DNA of 64,000 bases. Origin: Gottschalkiaceae bacterium SANA. GTDB taxonomy: Bacteria > Bacillota > Clostridia > Tissierellales > GPF-1. The stretch lies in NCBI GenBank assembly GCA_036323355.1, contig AP028876.1, positions 2,294,001 through 2,358,000 on the forward strand, read 5' to 3'. Of this stretch, positions 54,415 to 62,450 are shown one piece after another. The translations under genes and the position numbers were made by a program. Every line of letters starts with the position of its first letter. Position 1 is the stretch's first letter. The notes below the pieces were generated by a model that saw only the letters and a program-made list of their open reading frames with translations, had not been told where the DNA came from and did not search any database.

Positions 54415-56430
54415 TTACGCTCTATAACTGGCCATCATTCTCGCAAGACCACCACCGTTTTGCGTATTTGTAAAACCATAGTGTTCGAGAATTCTAACTG
54501 CATAAGCACTACGTGCTCCTGATGCACAGTAAAGAACAATATCTCTATCCTTATTGCCTAATTCAGACATTCGACTTTCAATTTCATCAAGAGGAATATT
54601 AATGGCTCCAGGATAAGCGCCATATGCAAATTCGTTTGAAGTTCGCGTATCAACAATTAATGGACCTGATGTATTTTCTTCTTCTTCTGCCTTTATTTTT
54701 GGACTATTACCTTTTTCTTCTAGATCAGTATCTCCAATTATTTTCTGTTCCGGATCCAGCAAGTTTAAAATAAAGTTTAATGGTTTAACCGCTCTTGCAT
54801 AATTGGAAAGGCTTATAAAACCACCACTTACATTTATGATATTATCAAAACCAGCACCCTTTAATTGACGCAGTACTTGATGACCTTTTTTACCCGTTTG
54901 ATCGTAAAGCAGGATCAATTCGTCTTTTGGTAATTGATTGATCCTCGAATAAAGAAGTTCAAATGGAATATTAACAGAACCCTCAACATGAGCCTTTTCA
55001 TATGAGAACACATCTCTCAAATCAATCCAAAGTGCTTTATTCTCTTGTAAATATGGATCTAGTTCACTAATCGTCAACGTAGGTGAATAACCTGAATTTC
55101 TATTTTCAGCAACATAAGCAGCCATATTAATTGCATCGTTTGCGTTCCCGAGTGGTGGTGAATAAGCAAAATCCATATCTGCTAAATCAGAAATCGTTAG
55201 TTTGGATGCTACAGCAGTTGCCAATACATCTAATCTTCTATCAGCACCGTCATAACCAGCAGTTTGTCCACCAATAATGATTCCAGTTTCTTTCTCATAG
55301 ACAACAAGAACCGTTACTAATTCAGCTCCAGGATAATAGGATGTGTGATTCTCTTTGTGAACAACGATTGCATCTGCATCAATACCATTTGCTCTTGCAG
55401 CTTTTAAAGAGATCCCTGTAATACCCGCTACAGCTTCAAATACTTTAACGATTGACGTTCCAATCGAACCTTTATACTCATGTTTCTTACCAAGAGCATT
55501 TTCGGCGGCAATTCTACCTTGACGATTAGCTGGACCAGCAAGTGGAATTCGTACTTTTTTACCAAGTACACGATGTTCTAATTCAATCATATCACCAGCT
55601 GCATAAATATCATCATCACTGGTTTTTAATGTTGAATCAACTAATAACCCACCTGCTTGGCCCATATCAAGGCCAGCTTCTTGCGCCAGTGTTAAAGTCG
55701 GACGAACACCAATTGACAATAAAACCATATCTGCATTAACCTTTGTGCCATCTTTAAGCGTTACGCTGTTACTTTCAATTTTCGTTACTGCTTTATTCGT
55801 GAATAAATCAACGTCATAAGCGAATAATTCTTCTTGAATAAAGCCCGCTATTTCCGCTTCCATAATTCCCATTACATGAGGCATCATTTCAACAACAGAA
55901 ACTTTTATCCCTCTTTTAGCGAGAGCTTCGGTCATTTCAAGACCTATGAAGCCTCCGCCTACAACCACAGCGGTTTTTGGTTCTTTTCCTTCAATAAATG
56001 AATTTATCTTATCCATATCTTCTAACGTCCAAAGTTGAAAAACATGATCTTGGTCTGCACCAGGAATTGGCGGAGCAATTGGTTTTCCACCTTGAGCCAA
56101 AATAAGTTTTGTATATTCAAATTGCTTCTTAACACCTGATTGTGAATTCTCCGTATATACAACTCGATTTACTCTATCAATTTTTGTTGCTTTTGTGTGA
56201 ATATGAACCACTGTTTGATAGGCTTCATTAAAACTTTCAGGACTTTGTAAGATCAACTTAGAACGGCTCTTGATATCACCACCGATAAAGTATGGCAAAC
56301 CGCAGTTAGCAAATGAAATATCTGCTCCGGCTTCAAGAATTGTAATTTCAGCATCCGTCGAAAGCCTTCTCACCTTAGCCGCTGCAGTCGCTCCAGCTGC
56401 TACACCACCAATAATAACTATTTTTTCCAT
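54415..56430 (-). CDS. CoA-disulfide/persulfide reductase with two rhodanese domains
   Basis: 671 aa, RBS AAAAGGAGATTATA. FAD/NAD(P)H pyridine-nucleotide-disulfide reductase at 1-445: IVIIGGVAAGATAAAKVRR, single active Cys43 in SFANCGLPY, VVVGGGFIGLEMTEAL for the nicotinamide nucleotide, DDDIYAAGDM for FAD. A first rhodanese fold (~460-550) has LLYDQTGKKGHQ, with Asp at the Cys position, so probably inactive. A second (~585-671) has VLYCASGARSAYA with the active Cys. Known relatives carry one rhodanese and reduce CoA persulfide or polysulfide with NADH. Promoter and C-tract operator-like motif lie upstream. Confidence 0.92.
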   Translation of the reverse strand: MEKIVIIGGVAAGATAAAKVRRLSTDAEITILEAGADISFANCGLPYFIGGDIKSRSKLILQSPESFNEAYQTVVHIHTKATKIDRVNRVVYTENSQSGVKKQFEYTKLILAQGGKPIAPPIPGADQDHVFQLWTLEDMDKINSFIEGKEPKTAVVVGGGFIGLEMTEALAKRGIKVSVVEMMPHVMGIMEAEIAGFIQEELFAYDVDLFTNKAVTKIESNSVTLKDGTKVNADMVLLSIGVRPTLTLAQEAGLDMGQAGGLLVDSTLKTSDDDIYAAGDMIELEHRVLGKKVRIPLAGPANRQGRIAAENALGKKHEYKGSIGTSIVKVFEAVAGITGISLKAARANGIDADAIVVHKENHTSYYPGAELVTVLVVYEKETGIIIGGQTAGYDGADRRLDVLATAVASKLTISDLADMDFAYSPPLGNANDAINMAAYVAENRNSGYSPTLTISELDPYLQENKALWIDLRDVFSYEKAHVEGSVNIPFELLYSRINQLPKDELILLYDQTGKKGHQVLRQLKGAGFDNIINVSGGFISLSNYARAVKPLNFILNLLDPEQKIIGDTDLEEKGNSPKIKAEEEENTSGPLIVDTRTSNEFAYGAYPGAINIPLDEIESRMSELGNKDRDIVLYCASGARSAYAVRILEHYGFTNTQNGGGLARMMASYRA

Positions 56431-56474
56431 TATAATCTCCTTTTAAAGTACTTAATTGATAATTGCTTTTTTAA

Positions 56475-56535
56475 ATACCCCCCACCCGTATCAATAGGTT
56501 ATTATCAGTTTACCCGGATACTTTCTTTTTGTCAA
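56475..56535 (-). promoter_or_regulatory. Promoter and CsoR/CstR-like motif of the reductase gene
   Basis: TTGACA (56530-56535), 17-nt spacer, TAAACT (56507-56512) on the minus strand. Just downstream of the start point lies ATACCCCCCACCCGTAT (56475-56491), an ATAC...GTAT-bounded C-tract of the kind bound by CsoR-family persulfide or copper sensors, 44 bp before the ATG. The promoter is seen directly; the regulator is inferred. Confidence 0.65.
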
Positions 56536-56734
56536 GTTCCGTCCCTATTTTTTTTGTAATATTTTCTTTCCTTTTTTGCCGTTTAAAAATATTCTAACAA
56601 TCACCCTGCACGAGGTAGATCTCTTTTGCATTATTCGCACCACCAGCATGCCTGTGTAAATTGCTGATAATCTGTGCTGAATAAAAGTTTCTCTTGCTAC
56701 AATAACTGGTGTAGATCATATTTTCGTAAACAAA

Positions 56735-56754
56735 AAACGACCCGAAGGTCGTTT
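56735..56754 (-). terminator. Terminator with UUCG loop
   Basis: AAACGACC-CGAA-GGTCGTTT; on the minus strand the loop reads TTCG and TTTTTT follows. Downstream of the AzlCD-TrmB-HD operon and nearly the same as the ssrA terminator at 62063. Confidence 0.8.
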
Positions 56755-56761
56755 CAAATTT

Positions 56762-56773
56762 TGGTGGAGGTGG
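56762..56773 (-). repeat. Copy of the tmRNA acceptor 3' end
   Basis: TGGTGGAGGTGG is identical to the last 12 nt of ssrA (62090-62101, read on the plus strand). Both copies lie next to a similar UUCG terminator. The adjoining 56777-56798 can form GTGTC/GACAC, a crude T-arm, but not a real tRNA domain. Possible attachment-site remnant. Confidence 0.45.
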
Positions 56774-56893
56774 AGCGTGTCAGGAGAACCCTCGACACAA
56801 TACATGTGTTTCTCCTAATTTCATTCCACTAGACAATTCAATATATATAATGATTACTGACTAATAATCAAATCATCATTCTAGCATTGTTGA

Positions 56894-57463
56894 TTAAATA
56901 TTCAATGTCCCAACCAATGTCTTCATCGCCTCCAGTGTTTCTGCCATCAATTCATTCAATTCCCAACCAAGATTCTCAGCACCCGTACGAATTACATCGC
57001 GTGAACATCCTGCTGCAAAAGACTTATCTTTAAACTTTTTCTTCACTGATTTTAAAGTCATGTCTGATACACTCTTTGATGGACGCATCAGAGCTGCTGC
57101 ACCGATAATACCCGTCAACTCATCAACAGCAAAGAGAATTTTCTCCATTTTATGCTCTGGCTTTACCTCAGTTTTTGTAATACCGTAACCATGACTAACT
57201 GTCGAGCGAATCACAGATTCATCTAAATTCAACTCGCGCATAAGCTCAACCTGCTTTACACAATGTTCTTCAGGATACATCCCAAAATCCAGATCATGCA
57301 ATAGACCCACTACTTCCCAGAACTCAACATTATCAGGATCATGCTTTTCAGCGTAATAACGCATAACACCCCCTACAACCTGACCATGCAGAATGTGAAA
57401 TGGCTCATTGTTATATTTTTTCAACATATCCAACGACTCTTGATACTTTGGTATAAATGACAT
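56894..57463 (-). CDS. HD domain phosphohydrolase
   Basis: 189 aa, RBS GGGGAGGATATAGT. HD pattern: ILHGQVVGGVMRYYAEK, VVGLLHDLDFG (HD pair), EEHCVKQVELMRE, STVSHGYG and FAVDELTGII (late Asp). Metal-dependent phosphohydrolase acting on a nucleotide or related substrate. Last gene of the azlC-azlD-trmB-HD operon. Confidence 0.88.
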   Translation of the reverse strand: MSFIPKYQESLDMLKKYNNEPFHILHGQVVGGVMRYYAEKHDPDNVEFWEVVGLLHDLDFGMYPEEHCVKQVELMRELNLDESVIRSTVSHGYGITKTEVKPEHKMEKILFAVDELTGIIGAAALMRPSKSVSDMTLKSVKKKFKDKSFAAGCSRDVIRTGAENLGWELNELMAETLEAMKTLVGTLNI

Positions 57464-57481
57464 ACTATATCCTCCCCTTAA

Positions 57482-58285
57482 TCATAGATAGAATTTCTTT
57501 CTTACTTGATCCATCTCTTGTTCATATTTTTCTTGATCTTCTTTTGTTAACTTCTCAGAATATACATTGATCATCAAATCATGTACAATATAATCTTCCA
57601 TAATATCAATAACACCATAGTCATTGGTCCATGTAACTTGACTTTCTTCCCCTCTGGAAATAATTCCAGTTACAGCTTCCTTTTGGTCAATAATAATAAT
57701 AATATATCTTTCAGCCTTTTCCTCTAAATAAGTCATTAACCGCCGATGTGTTAATACATCCTCGAACTGGTTATCATGTCCGAAGTAAATCCCTTTAACT
57801 TGCACGCCACGATTTATAGATTCTTTAAAGGGAATGGCCAAGTCCTGATACTCTTCCTGCCAAATAGAAACATCAATTCTCCTCTGCGCCTTTTCAAGCA
57901 ACAAGCCTATAAACTCAAAAATATTCCGTCTTCCCGTTATGACTTTTGACTCATTTTTTACTTTACTTTTTACAAAGAGTTGTGTAGTTTCTTGCTCAAC
58001 ATGTCGAATCATACTCTCATAGTTTCTCTTAATTTTCTTAACTAACAGCTCTGGCTCCAAGGGATAATAAACAACTCCATTCTCTATTGTTTTTTCAAAA
58101 ACCAACTGTTTTTTCGTCAAACTCTCTAGCACTTCATATATTCTTGACCTTGGCACACCTGAGTTTTTACTCAATGCGTAGCCATTCAGCGGCCAATCCT
58201 CCAATAACTTCAAATAAGCCTTTGCTTCGTACTTATTTAATCCCAATTGCCTCATCTCTTCCAATAAAATAAGTTGATTCTCCAT
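57482..58285 (-). CDS. TrmB family transcriptional regulator
   Basis: 267 aa. N-terminal TrmB winged helix (MRQLGLNKYEAKAYLKLLEDWPLNGYALSKNSGVPRSRIYEVLESLTKKQLVFEK), a coiled coil (~85-110) and a PLD-like C-terminal domain (ISIWQEEYQDL-type, effector binding). Encoded within the azlCD operon. A similar motif overlaps both divergent promoters at 59306-59478, so it may regulate both units. Confidence 0.88.
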   Translation of the reverse strand: MENQLILLEEMRQLGLNKYEAKAYLKLLEDWPLNGYALSKNSGVPRSRIYEVLESLTKKQLVFEKTIENGVVYYPLEPELLVKKIKRNYESMIRHVEQETTQLFVKSKVKNESKVITGRRNIFEFIGLLLEKAQRRIDVSIWQEEYQDLAIPFKESINRGVQVKGIYFGHDNQFEDVLTHRRLMTYLEEKAERYIIIIIDQKEAVTGIISRGEESQVTWTNDYGVIDIMEDYIVHDLMINVYSEKLTKEDQEKYEQEMDQVRKKFYL

Positions 58286-58297
58286 GCTACCTCCCTT

Positions 58298-58606
58298 TTA
58301 AAAACCAAAACTAATAAACAGAGTACACGACAAAATTGCACCTAGGACTGGCTTTACTACCCCACCTTTCCAATATCCTATAAGAAGGGCAGTAATTACA
58401 CCCATTATAGACACCTCAACATGACCTGGAATAGCCGTCAAGAATCCTGGAATAATTAGGGCACCAAGTGCTGCATATGGAATATACCCAAAGAATTCTT
58501 CCAGGCGCGGTGAAAATTTCCGATCTGCCATAACAACAAAAGGTATGAATCTAGGCAAGTAGGTAACAACCATCATACCCATAATCAAAACAGCCATATC
58601 ATTCAC
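58298..58606 (-). CDS. azlD: AzlD-like branched-chain amino acid exporter subunit
   Basis: 102 aa, three or four membrane segments (VMADRKFSPRLEEFFGYIPYAALGALIIPGFL is typical AzlD). The GTG at 58606, 6 nt after AAGGGAAGG, is the probable start; it overlaps the azlC stop by 8 nt. Works with AzlC to export branched-chain amino acids or analogues. Confidence 0.88.
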   Translation of the reverse strand: MNDMAVLIMGMMVVTYLPRFIPFVVMADRKFSPRLEEFFGYIPYAALGALIIPGFLTAIPGHVEVSIMGVITALLIGYWKGGVVKPVLGAILSCTLFISFGF

Positions 58607-59291
58607 AACAAACCTTCCCTTCCCGAATAAACAAACCCGCAAACGAAACGATTATAATCGCCGACACGATGCTCCACCCTTGCGGGAGATGACATACACG
58701 CAAGAAAAATGTGTTCAACAAGCCAGAAAGAACTAGCATGGACACGACTTTTTTTGATTTTTTCATCTCAGGCACCAAAATCGCAATAAACATTGCATAT
58801 AAGGCAATTCCCATGCTCATCTGAACAAGTTCTGGTAAAACATTACCCAGCAAGTATCCAGCAAATGTACCTATGGCAAACGCAGAATAGGCACATAGCT
58901 CCAATACAATCATATATTCTAAAGTTAGTTCCTTTTCCTTCAAAGATGCAACGGAAAAAACTTCATCCGTCATACCAAATGCAATCAATGGTGCCATTCG
59001 TTTCCCCAACTCTGGCAATTTCGAAGCAAGAGACGCCGAAAAAAGAACATGCCGAAAATTCACTAATAATGTTGTAATTATAATCTCTCCAATTCCAACC
59101 CCTGCCAACAATAGATTCAATGCAATAAACTGACTCGCTCCTGCAAAAACGATCATGGAAAATCCCAAGCTTTCAATCCAGGAAATTCCTGCTGCCTTTG
59201 ACAAAATCCCAAAAGCCATGGCAATTGGAATAAATCCAACAATAATAGGAACTCCATCATTTAATGCATCCCTTCTGCTACACTTTTCCAT
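58599..59291 (-). CDS. azlC: AzlC-like branched-chain amino acid exporter subunit
   Basis: 230 aa, RBS TTGGAGGATTT. Family motifs DGVPIIVGFIPIAMAFGILSKAAGISW and VFAGASQFIALNLLLAG; NFRHVLFSASLA. First gene of the azlC-azlD-trmB-HD operon, transcribed from TTGACA-17-TATAGT at 59324-59352. Confidence 0.93.
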   Translation of the reverse strand: MEKCSRRDALNDGVPIIVGFIPIAMAFGILSKAAGISWIESLGFSMIVFAGASQFIALNLLLAGVGIGEIIITTLLVNFRHVLFSASLASKLPELGKRMAPLIAFGMTDEVFSVASLKEKELTLEYMIVLELCAYSAFAIGTFAGYLLGNVLPELVQMSMGIALYAMFIAILVPEMKKSKKVVSMLVLSGLLNTFFLRVCHLPQGWSIVSAIIIVSFAGLFIREGKVCCE

Positions 59292-59305
59292 AAATCCTCC
59301 AAACC

Positions 59306-59478
59306 GTATACACTTTGGTAACTACTATAACTTTTGTTTGCAGTTTTGTCAACTCATCCTTATGGTCGAGTGAGTTATCTAAATAATAGAACTGTGCTTT
59401 CATACTCTCCACCAAATAGGATTTGACAGATAAGTTTGAAAATGATAATCTGTAATTAGTAACCACTGTAGTGAACAC
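59306..59478. promoter_or_regulatory. Divergent azlC / LUD promoters with a shared motif
   Basis: Leftward: TTGACA (59347-59352), 17 nt, TATAGT (59324-59329). Rightward: TTGACA (59423-59428), 17 nt, TAATCT (59446-59451). Just downstream of each -10 lies a related ~22-bp element (59306-59329 and 59456-59478), opposite orientations, sharing GTnTnCACT and TACTA at the same spacing (14 of 22 positions). Confidence 0.75.
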
Positions 59479-59502
59479 TATTTTGAAAAAGGGGGGTAAT
59501 TT

Positions 59503-60114
59503 ATGAAAGATGCTGTTCGAAACACGATCAAAGCGCTGAAGGAAAATGGTTTTGAAGTCCAATACTTTAAGAATTCATCCGATTTAAAAACAACTTTAAT
59601 GGAGCAAATACCTTTATCGAGTAGCGTCGGTATCGGGGGGGCAAAAACAATCCATGAGCTTGGTCTCCACCGAGATCTGACAAAACGCGGTCAGCCAGTG
59701 TTTTGGCATTGGCTTGGTGATCAAAGCCAACGCACAAGCACACTTCAACTAGCTAGCCAAACAAACATCTACTTGTCTAGTGCAAATGGCATCACTGAGG
59801 ATGGAAAAATCATAAATATTGATGGAGTTGGCAACCGTACATCATCCATATGCTATGGTCATGAGAAAATATATTTTATTGTTGGTACGAACAAAATATC
59901 AAAAAATGCATCCGATTCTATCCATCGAATAAAGACAGAGGCTTGCCCCCAAAATGCTGAAAGGCTTGATTTACAAACGCCTTGTCGCTATCTCAAAAAA
60001 TGTACAGATTGCAGCTCACCTGACAGAATGTGCAATATAACGCTCATCCTTGAAAAATGCCCAATGAAAGCTGATATCTCGGTTTTCATCGTGCCTGAAA
60101 AACTCGGTTTCTAA
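59503..60114 (+). CDS. LUD domain protein (lactate-utilisation LutC-like, Cys-rich tail)
   Basis: 203 aa; RBS AAAAGGGGGGTAATTT. LUD/DUF162 fold: SSSVGIGGAKTIHELG, LASQTNIYLSSANGITEDGKIINIDGVGNRTSSICYGHEKIYFIVGTNKI. The C-terminus carries PQNAERLDLQTPCRYLKKCTDCSSPDRMC, a conserved Cys set of this clostridial subgroup that may bind metal or a cluster. Single-domain members have unclear roles. First gene of the operon divergent from azlC. Confidence 0.88.
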   Translation: MKDAVRNTIKALKENGFEVQYFKNSSDLKTTLMEQIPLSSSVGIGGAKTIHELGLHRDLTKRGQPVFWHWLGDQSQRTSTLQLASQTNIYLSSANGITEDGKIINIDGVGNRTSSICYGHEKIYFIVGTNKISKNASDSIHRIKTEACPQNAERLDLQTPCRYLKKCTDCSSPDRMCNITLILEKCPMKADISVFIVPEKLGF

Positions 60115-60144
60115 GATGAAAGCGAACAATAATTGGAGGTTGAA

Positions 60145-60483
60145 ATGTTTATAAAAAATAATCAAGTTACTACGTTTGATCTAGCAAAAGGAATATCAAG
60201 CAAAATACTTGCACATGATGAGAACCTTATGATTGTAGAAAATACCTTTTCCACAAACGCTATCGCACATATGCATCAACATCCTCACGAACAAGCAGGA
60301 TATGTATTGTCTGGAGTCTTTGAATTTGCTATTGCTAAAGAACGTCAAATTCTACAAAAAGGCGATAGTTTTGTCATCAGCAATAACATGCTGCATTCAT
60401 GTCGTGCTATAGTGGGCGGAATCATTCTCGATATTTTCACACCTTGTCGCAACGATCTTCTTGTGAAAAGTCAGAATAGCTAA
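60145..60483 (+). CDS. Cupin domain protein
   Basis: 112 aa from the ATG at 60145 (TTGGAGGTTGAA). Cupin motif 1: MHQHPHEQAGYVLSGVFEFAI with His and Glu metal ligands; motif 2 around GDSFVISNNMLHSCRAI. Small metal-binding sensor or isomerase-like protein. 30 nt after the LUD gene, so likely co-transcribed. Confidence 0.88.
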   Translation: MFIKNNQVTTFDLAKGISSKILAHDENLMIVENTFSTNAIAHMHQHPHEQAGYVLSGVFEFAIAKERQILQKGDSFVISNNMLHSCRAIVGGIILDIFTPCRNDLLVKSQNS

Positions 60484-60512
60484 TAAAATTCCAAATTTTA
60501 AAGGAGGTAATC

Positions 60513-60980
60513 ATGAAATATTCATATCCCTATCACCTTTTCCTAGTAGGTCTATTACTCTTTGGTGGCATGTGTAGTTTTGGTTTCTACACGATCACGC
60601 AGATAAGCCCACTTCCACTGCTTCTTATGGTCCTTTACGTACTGGCGTGTTGTCTTCTAGCTGTTTGGTATGTAATCTGGTATCAAACCTACAAAAATAG
60701 CTACATTATCGTTACAGATTTGACATTAACAATCGTAAAAGGCGAAAGTAAAACCGTATTGTCATCTGATCAAATTTTTTCTATTGTTGAGTTCAACAAA
60801 GAACCATACTCTAGAGTATTGAATCAACTGCATATCTCTAATACACTTGGTCAACCAATCTGCATATCAGATGAAATCAAATCTTACAACAAATTAAAGG
60901 ATCACCTCCGCAATTTATTCCCCGAGAAATACAAAACTGAATCCAGTTGTCTAGCTGAAACAACGAAGTTCATAAACTAA
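60513..60980 (+). CDS. Small two-helix membrane protein
   Basis: 155 aa, RBS AAAGGAGGTAATC. Two membrane segments (about 7-29 and 36-60: LFLVGLLLFGGMCSFGFYTI; LLLMVLYVLACCLLAVWYVIWY), then a ~90-residue cytoplasmic domain (SYIIVTDLTLTIVKGESKTVLSSDQIFSIVEF) resembling bacterial PH-like (YdbT/DUF304-type) folds. Third gene of the LUD operon; role unknown. Confidence 0.75.
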   Translation: MKYSYPYHLFLVGLLLFGGMCSFGFYTITQISPLPLLLMVLYVLACCLLAVWYVIWYQTYKNSYIIVTDLTLTIVKGESKTVLSSDQIFSIVEFNKEPYSRVLNQLHISNTLGQPICISDEIKSYNKLKDHLRNLFPEKYKTESSCLAETTKFIN

Positions 60981-61298
60981 TCGAATTCCTATCAAGTTTC
61001 AAATATAACGATTTTCATTTTCCCCATCAACTTCACAATCCAGAACTTCTATTCTTGATTGTGGAGTCTTTTTTTGATATTTATTCCAATTCATCATGCT
61101 ATTTACGATAATATACTTTTACTAGCTTATTGGTAATCATGAGCAAATAGCAGCTATGATTCATTTGAATGTTCTAATCACAGAAAATTATCTACTTTTA
61201 GATTTAAAGCACTGAAAAACTCTTCGAAAGAATTTATGCAAAATTCTAAAACTATACATTAATGCAAATACATAATGATAAAAAGGAGAAAGTATTAC
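60981..61298. other. Intergenic stretch before pilin gene
   Basis: Holds the terminator at 61031 and then an A/T-rich segment; no gene or structured RNA recognised. No clear promoter for the pilin gene was picked. Confidence 0.5.
61031..61075 (+). terminator. Terminator of LUD operon
   Basis: CTTCACAATC / GATTGTGGAG (10 pairs including one G-T), 16-nt loop, then TCTTTTTTT. Confidence 0.85.
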
Positions 61299-61877
61299 AT
61301 GAAATATGAAGAATCAGGATTTACAATAATTGAACTAATCGTTGTTTTAGCAATTCTTGGAATTATACTAGCGATAGCCATCCCAAATTATTTGGGATAT
61401 CAGGCAAGAGCGGAAGCAAAAGCCGCTGTCGCATCTCTAGAATTGATTGAGGATGCTATTATCCTTCATAAAATTGACACTGGAAGCTGGCCGCATTCTA
61501 AACAAATTAATCAAGATCCCGGTTTAGTGACAAACATCCATTCGCTCTCAAACTGGAATGGTTCCTATTTGAATGAATGGGCTCCTCCATTAGAGTCAAT
61601 CACCCAATTTTCATTTATAGATTACACAAAAAATGCGATCCCTTTGTTTGAAAATTTTAAAGCAAGACTCTTTAGTTCCAATGAAGTGTCCGACAACGTA
61701 AAACTACTAGTAATGGCTCATGTAAGCAATGAAATGATTTTACAAGCAGAACAAACCATTGATGGCAATCTTGCTTCAGCAACAGGAGACGACACTTTTG
61801 GTTTGACTGGAAAAATCCGATACAAACTTTATCCTAATAATAAGAATCTTCTTGCACTCGTTATATCGTTTGAATAA
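61299..61877 (+). CDS. Orphan type IV pilin-like (prepilin) protein
   Basis: 192 aa from the ATG at 61299, after AAAAAGGAGAAAGTATTAC. Class III prepilin signal: short leader MKYEESG, then FTIIELIVVLAILGIILAIAIPNYLGYQARAEAKAAV with Phe+1 and Glu+5, the N-methylation site and the hydrophobic assembly helix. The ~140-residue globular part is not a standard pilin. No prepilin peptidase, ATPase or secretin is near, so it would depend on a system elsewhere or be a pseudopilin. Confidence 0.9.
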   Translation: MKYEESGFTIIELIVVLAILGIILAIAIPNYLGYQARAEAKAAVASLELIEDAIILHKIDTGSWPHSKQINQDPGLVTNIHSLSNWNGSYLNEWAPPLESITQFSFIDYTKNAIPLFENFKARLFSSNEVSDNVKLLVMAHVSNEMILQAEQTIDGNLASATGDDTFGLTGKIRYKLYPNNKNLLALVISFE

Positions 61878-62062
61878 ATCACTAATAAAAATTTTCGTCA
61901 CGCACTAATTGTTTAATCATCTTGCAAACCTTCAATAATCTACGAATAATATAGCACCTAGATTTATGTTTCTATATAAAGAAGGAACGAAATGATTCTT
62001 TACCTTATTCCACCACTGGCAGCGGTGTGTTTGTGTTTGATTCCGAAATTTTAGCAAAACAA

Positions 62063-62084
62063 AAAACGGACCGAAGTCCGTTTT
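62063..62084 (-). terminator. ssrA terminator, UUCG loop
   Basis: AAAACGGAC-CGAA-GTCCGTTTT; on the minus strand a TTCG tetraloop and TTTTTTGTTTT follow, 6 nt past the tmRNA 3' end. Confidence 0.92.
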
Positions 62085-62089
62085 ATCTG

Positions 62090-62444
62090 TGGTGGAGGTG
62101 GTGGGAGTCGAACCCACGTCCGAAAGCCTTTTCCGTTCTGCTTCTACTGGGATAGTTGTTGATTAAAGTTTAACCCTTGCCGCCCCCCAACAACTAGCGG
62201 AGACCCGAGCGAGCCTGTAATACGACCACATGGACCAGGCAAGCCATGTGTCGTTTCCTGCTTTTAAATGAAGCTCAAGTCCGATCTGCAGGTCGATCGA
62301 TCAGGAGCTACTACCTTATAGCTTAGGCAGCGTAAGCGTAATTATCGTTTGCATTTGTTTTTTTGACCGCTTTTTAGATGAACGTGTCACAACATCCCCG
62401 GCTACAAAAAGTTCCAGACCCCCGTCGAAACCAATTTCACCCCC
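62090..62444 (-). ncRNA. ssrA: tmRNA
   Basis: 355 nt. The 5' end GGGGGTGAAATTGGTTTCGA pairs its first seven bases with CACCTCC before the encoded ACCA end. The T-arm GTGGG-TTCGACT-CCCAC is intact. The tag reading frame at 62323-62352 encodes ANDNYAYAA then TAA, after a charged Ala. Rescues stalled ribosomes together with SmpB, encoded just upstream. Confidence 0.97.
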
Positions 62445-62450
62445 ATGATA

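Noticed and set aside
56762-56800. A second tRNA or tmRNA gene
   Set aside because: Only 12 nt of acceptor match and a distorted T-arm; no body of an RNA gene follows.
61992-62054. Plus-strand 20-codon hydrophobic ORF (MILYLIPPLAAVCLCLIPKF) with GAAGGA upstream
   Set aside because: Could be a tiny membrane peptide, but it is short, abuts the ssrA terminator and has only a modest ribosome site; likely chance.
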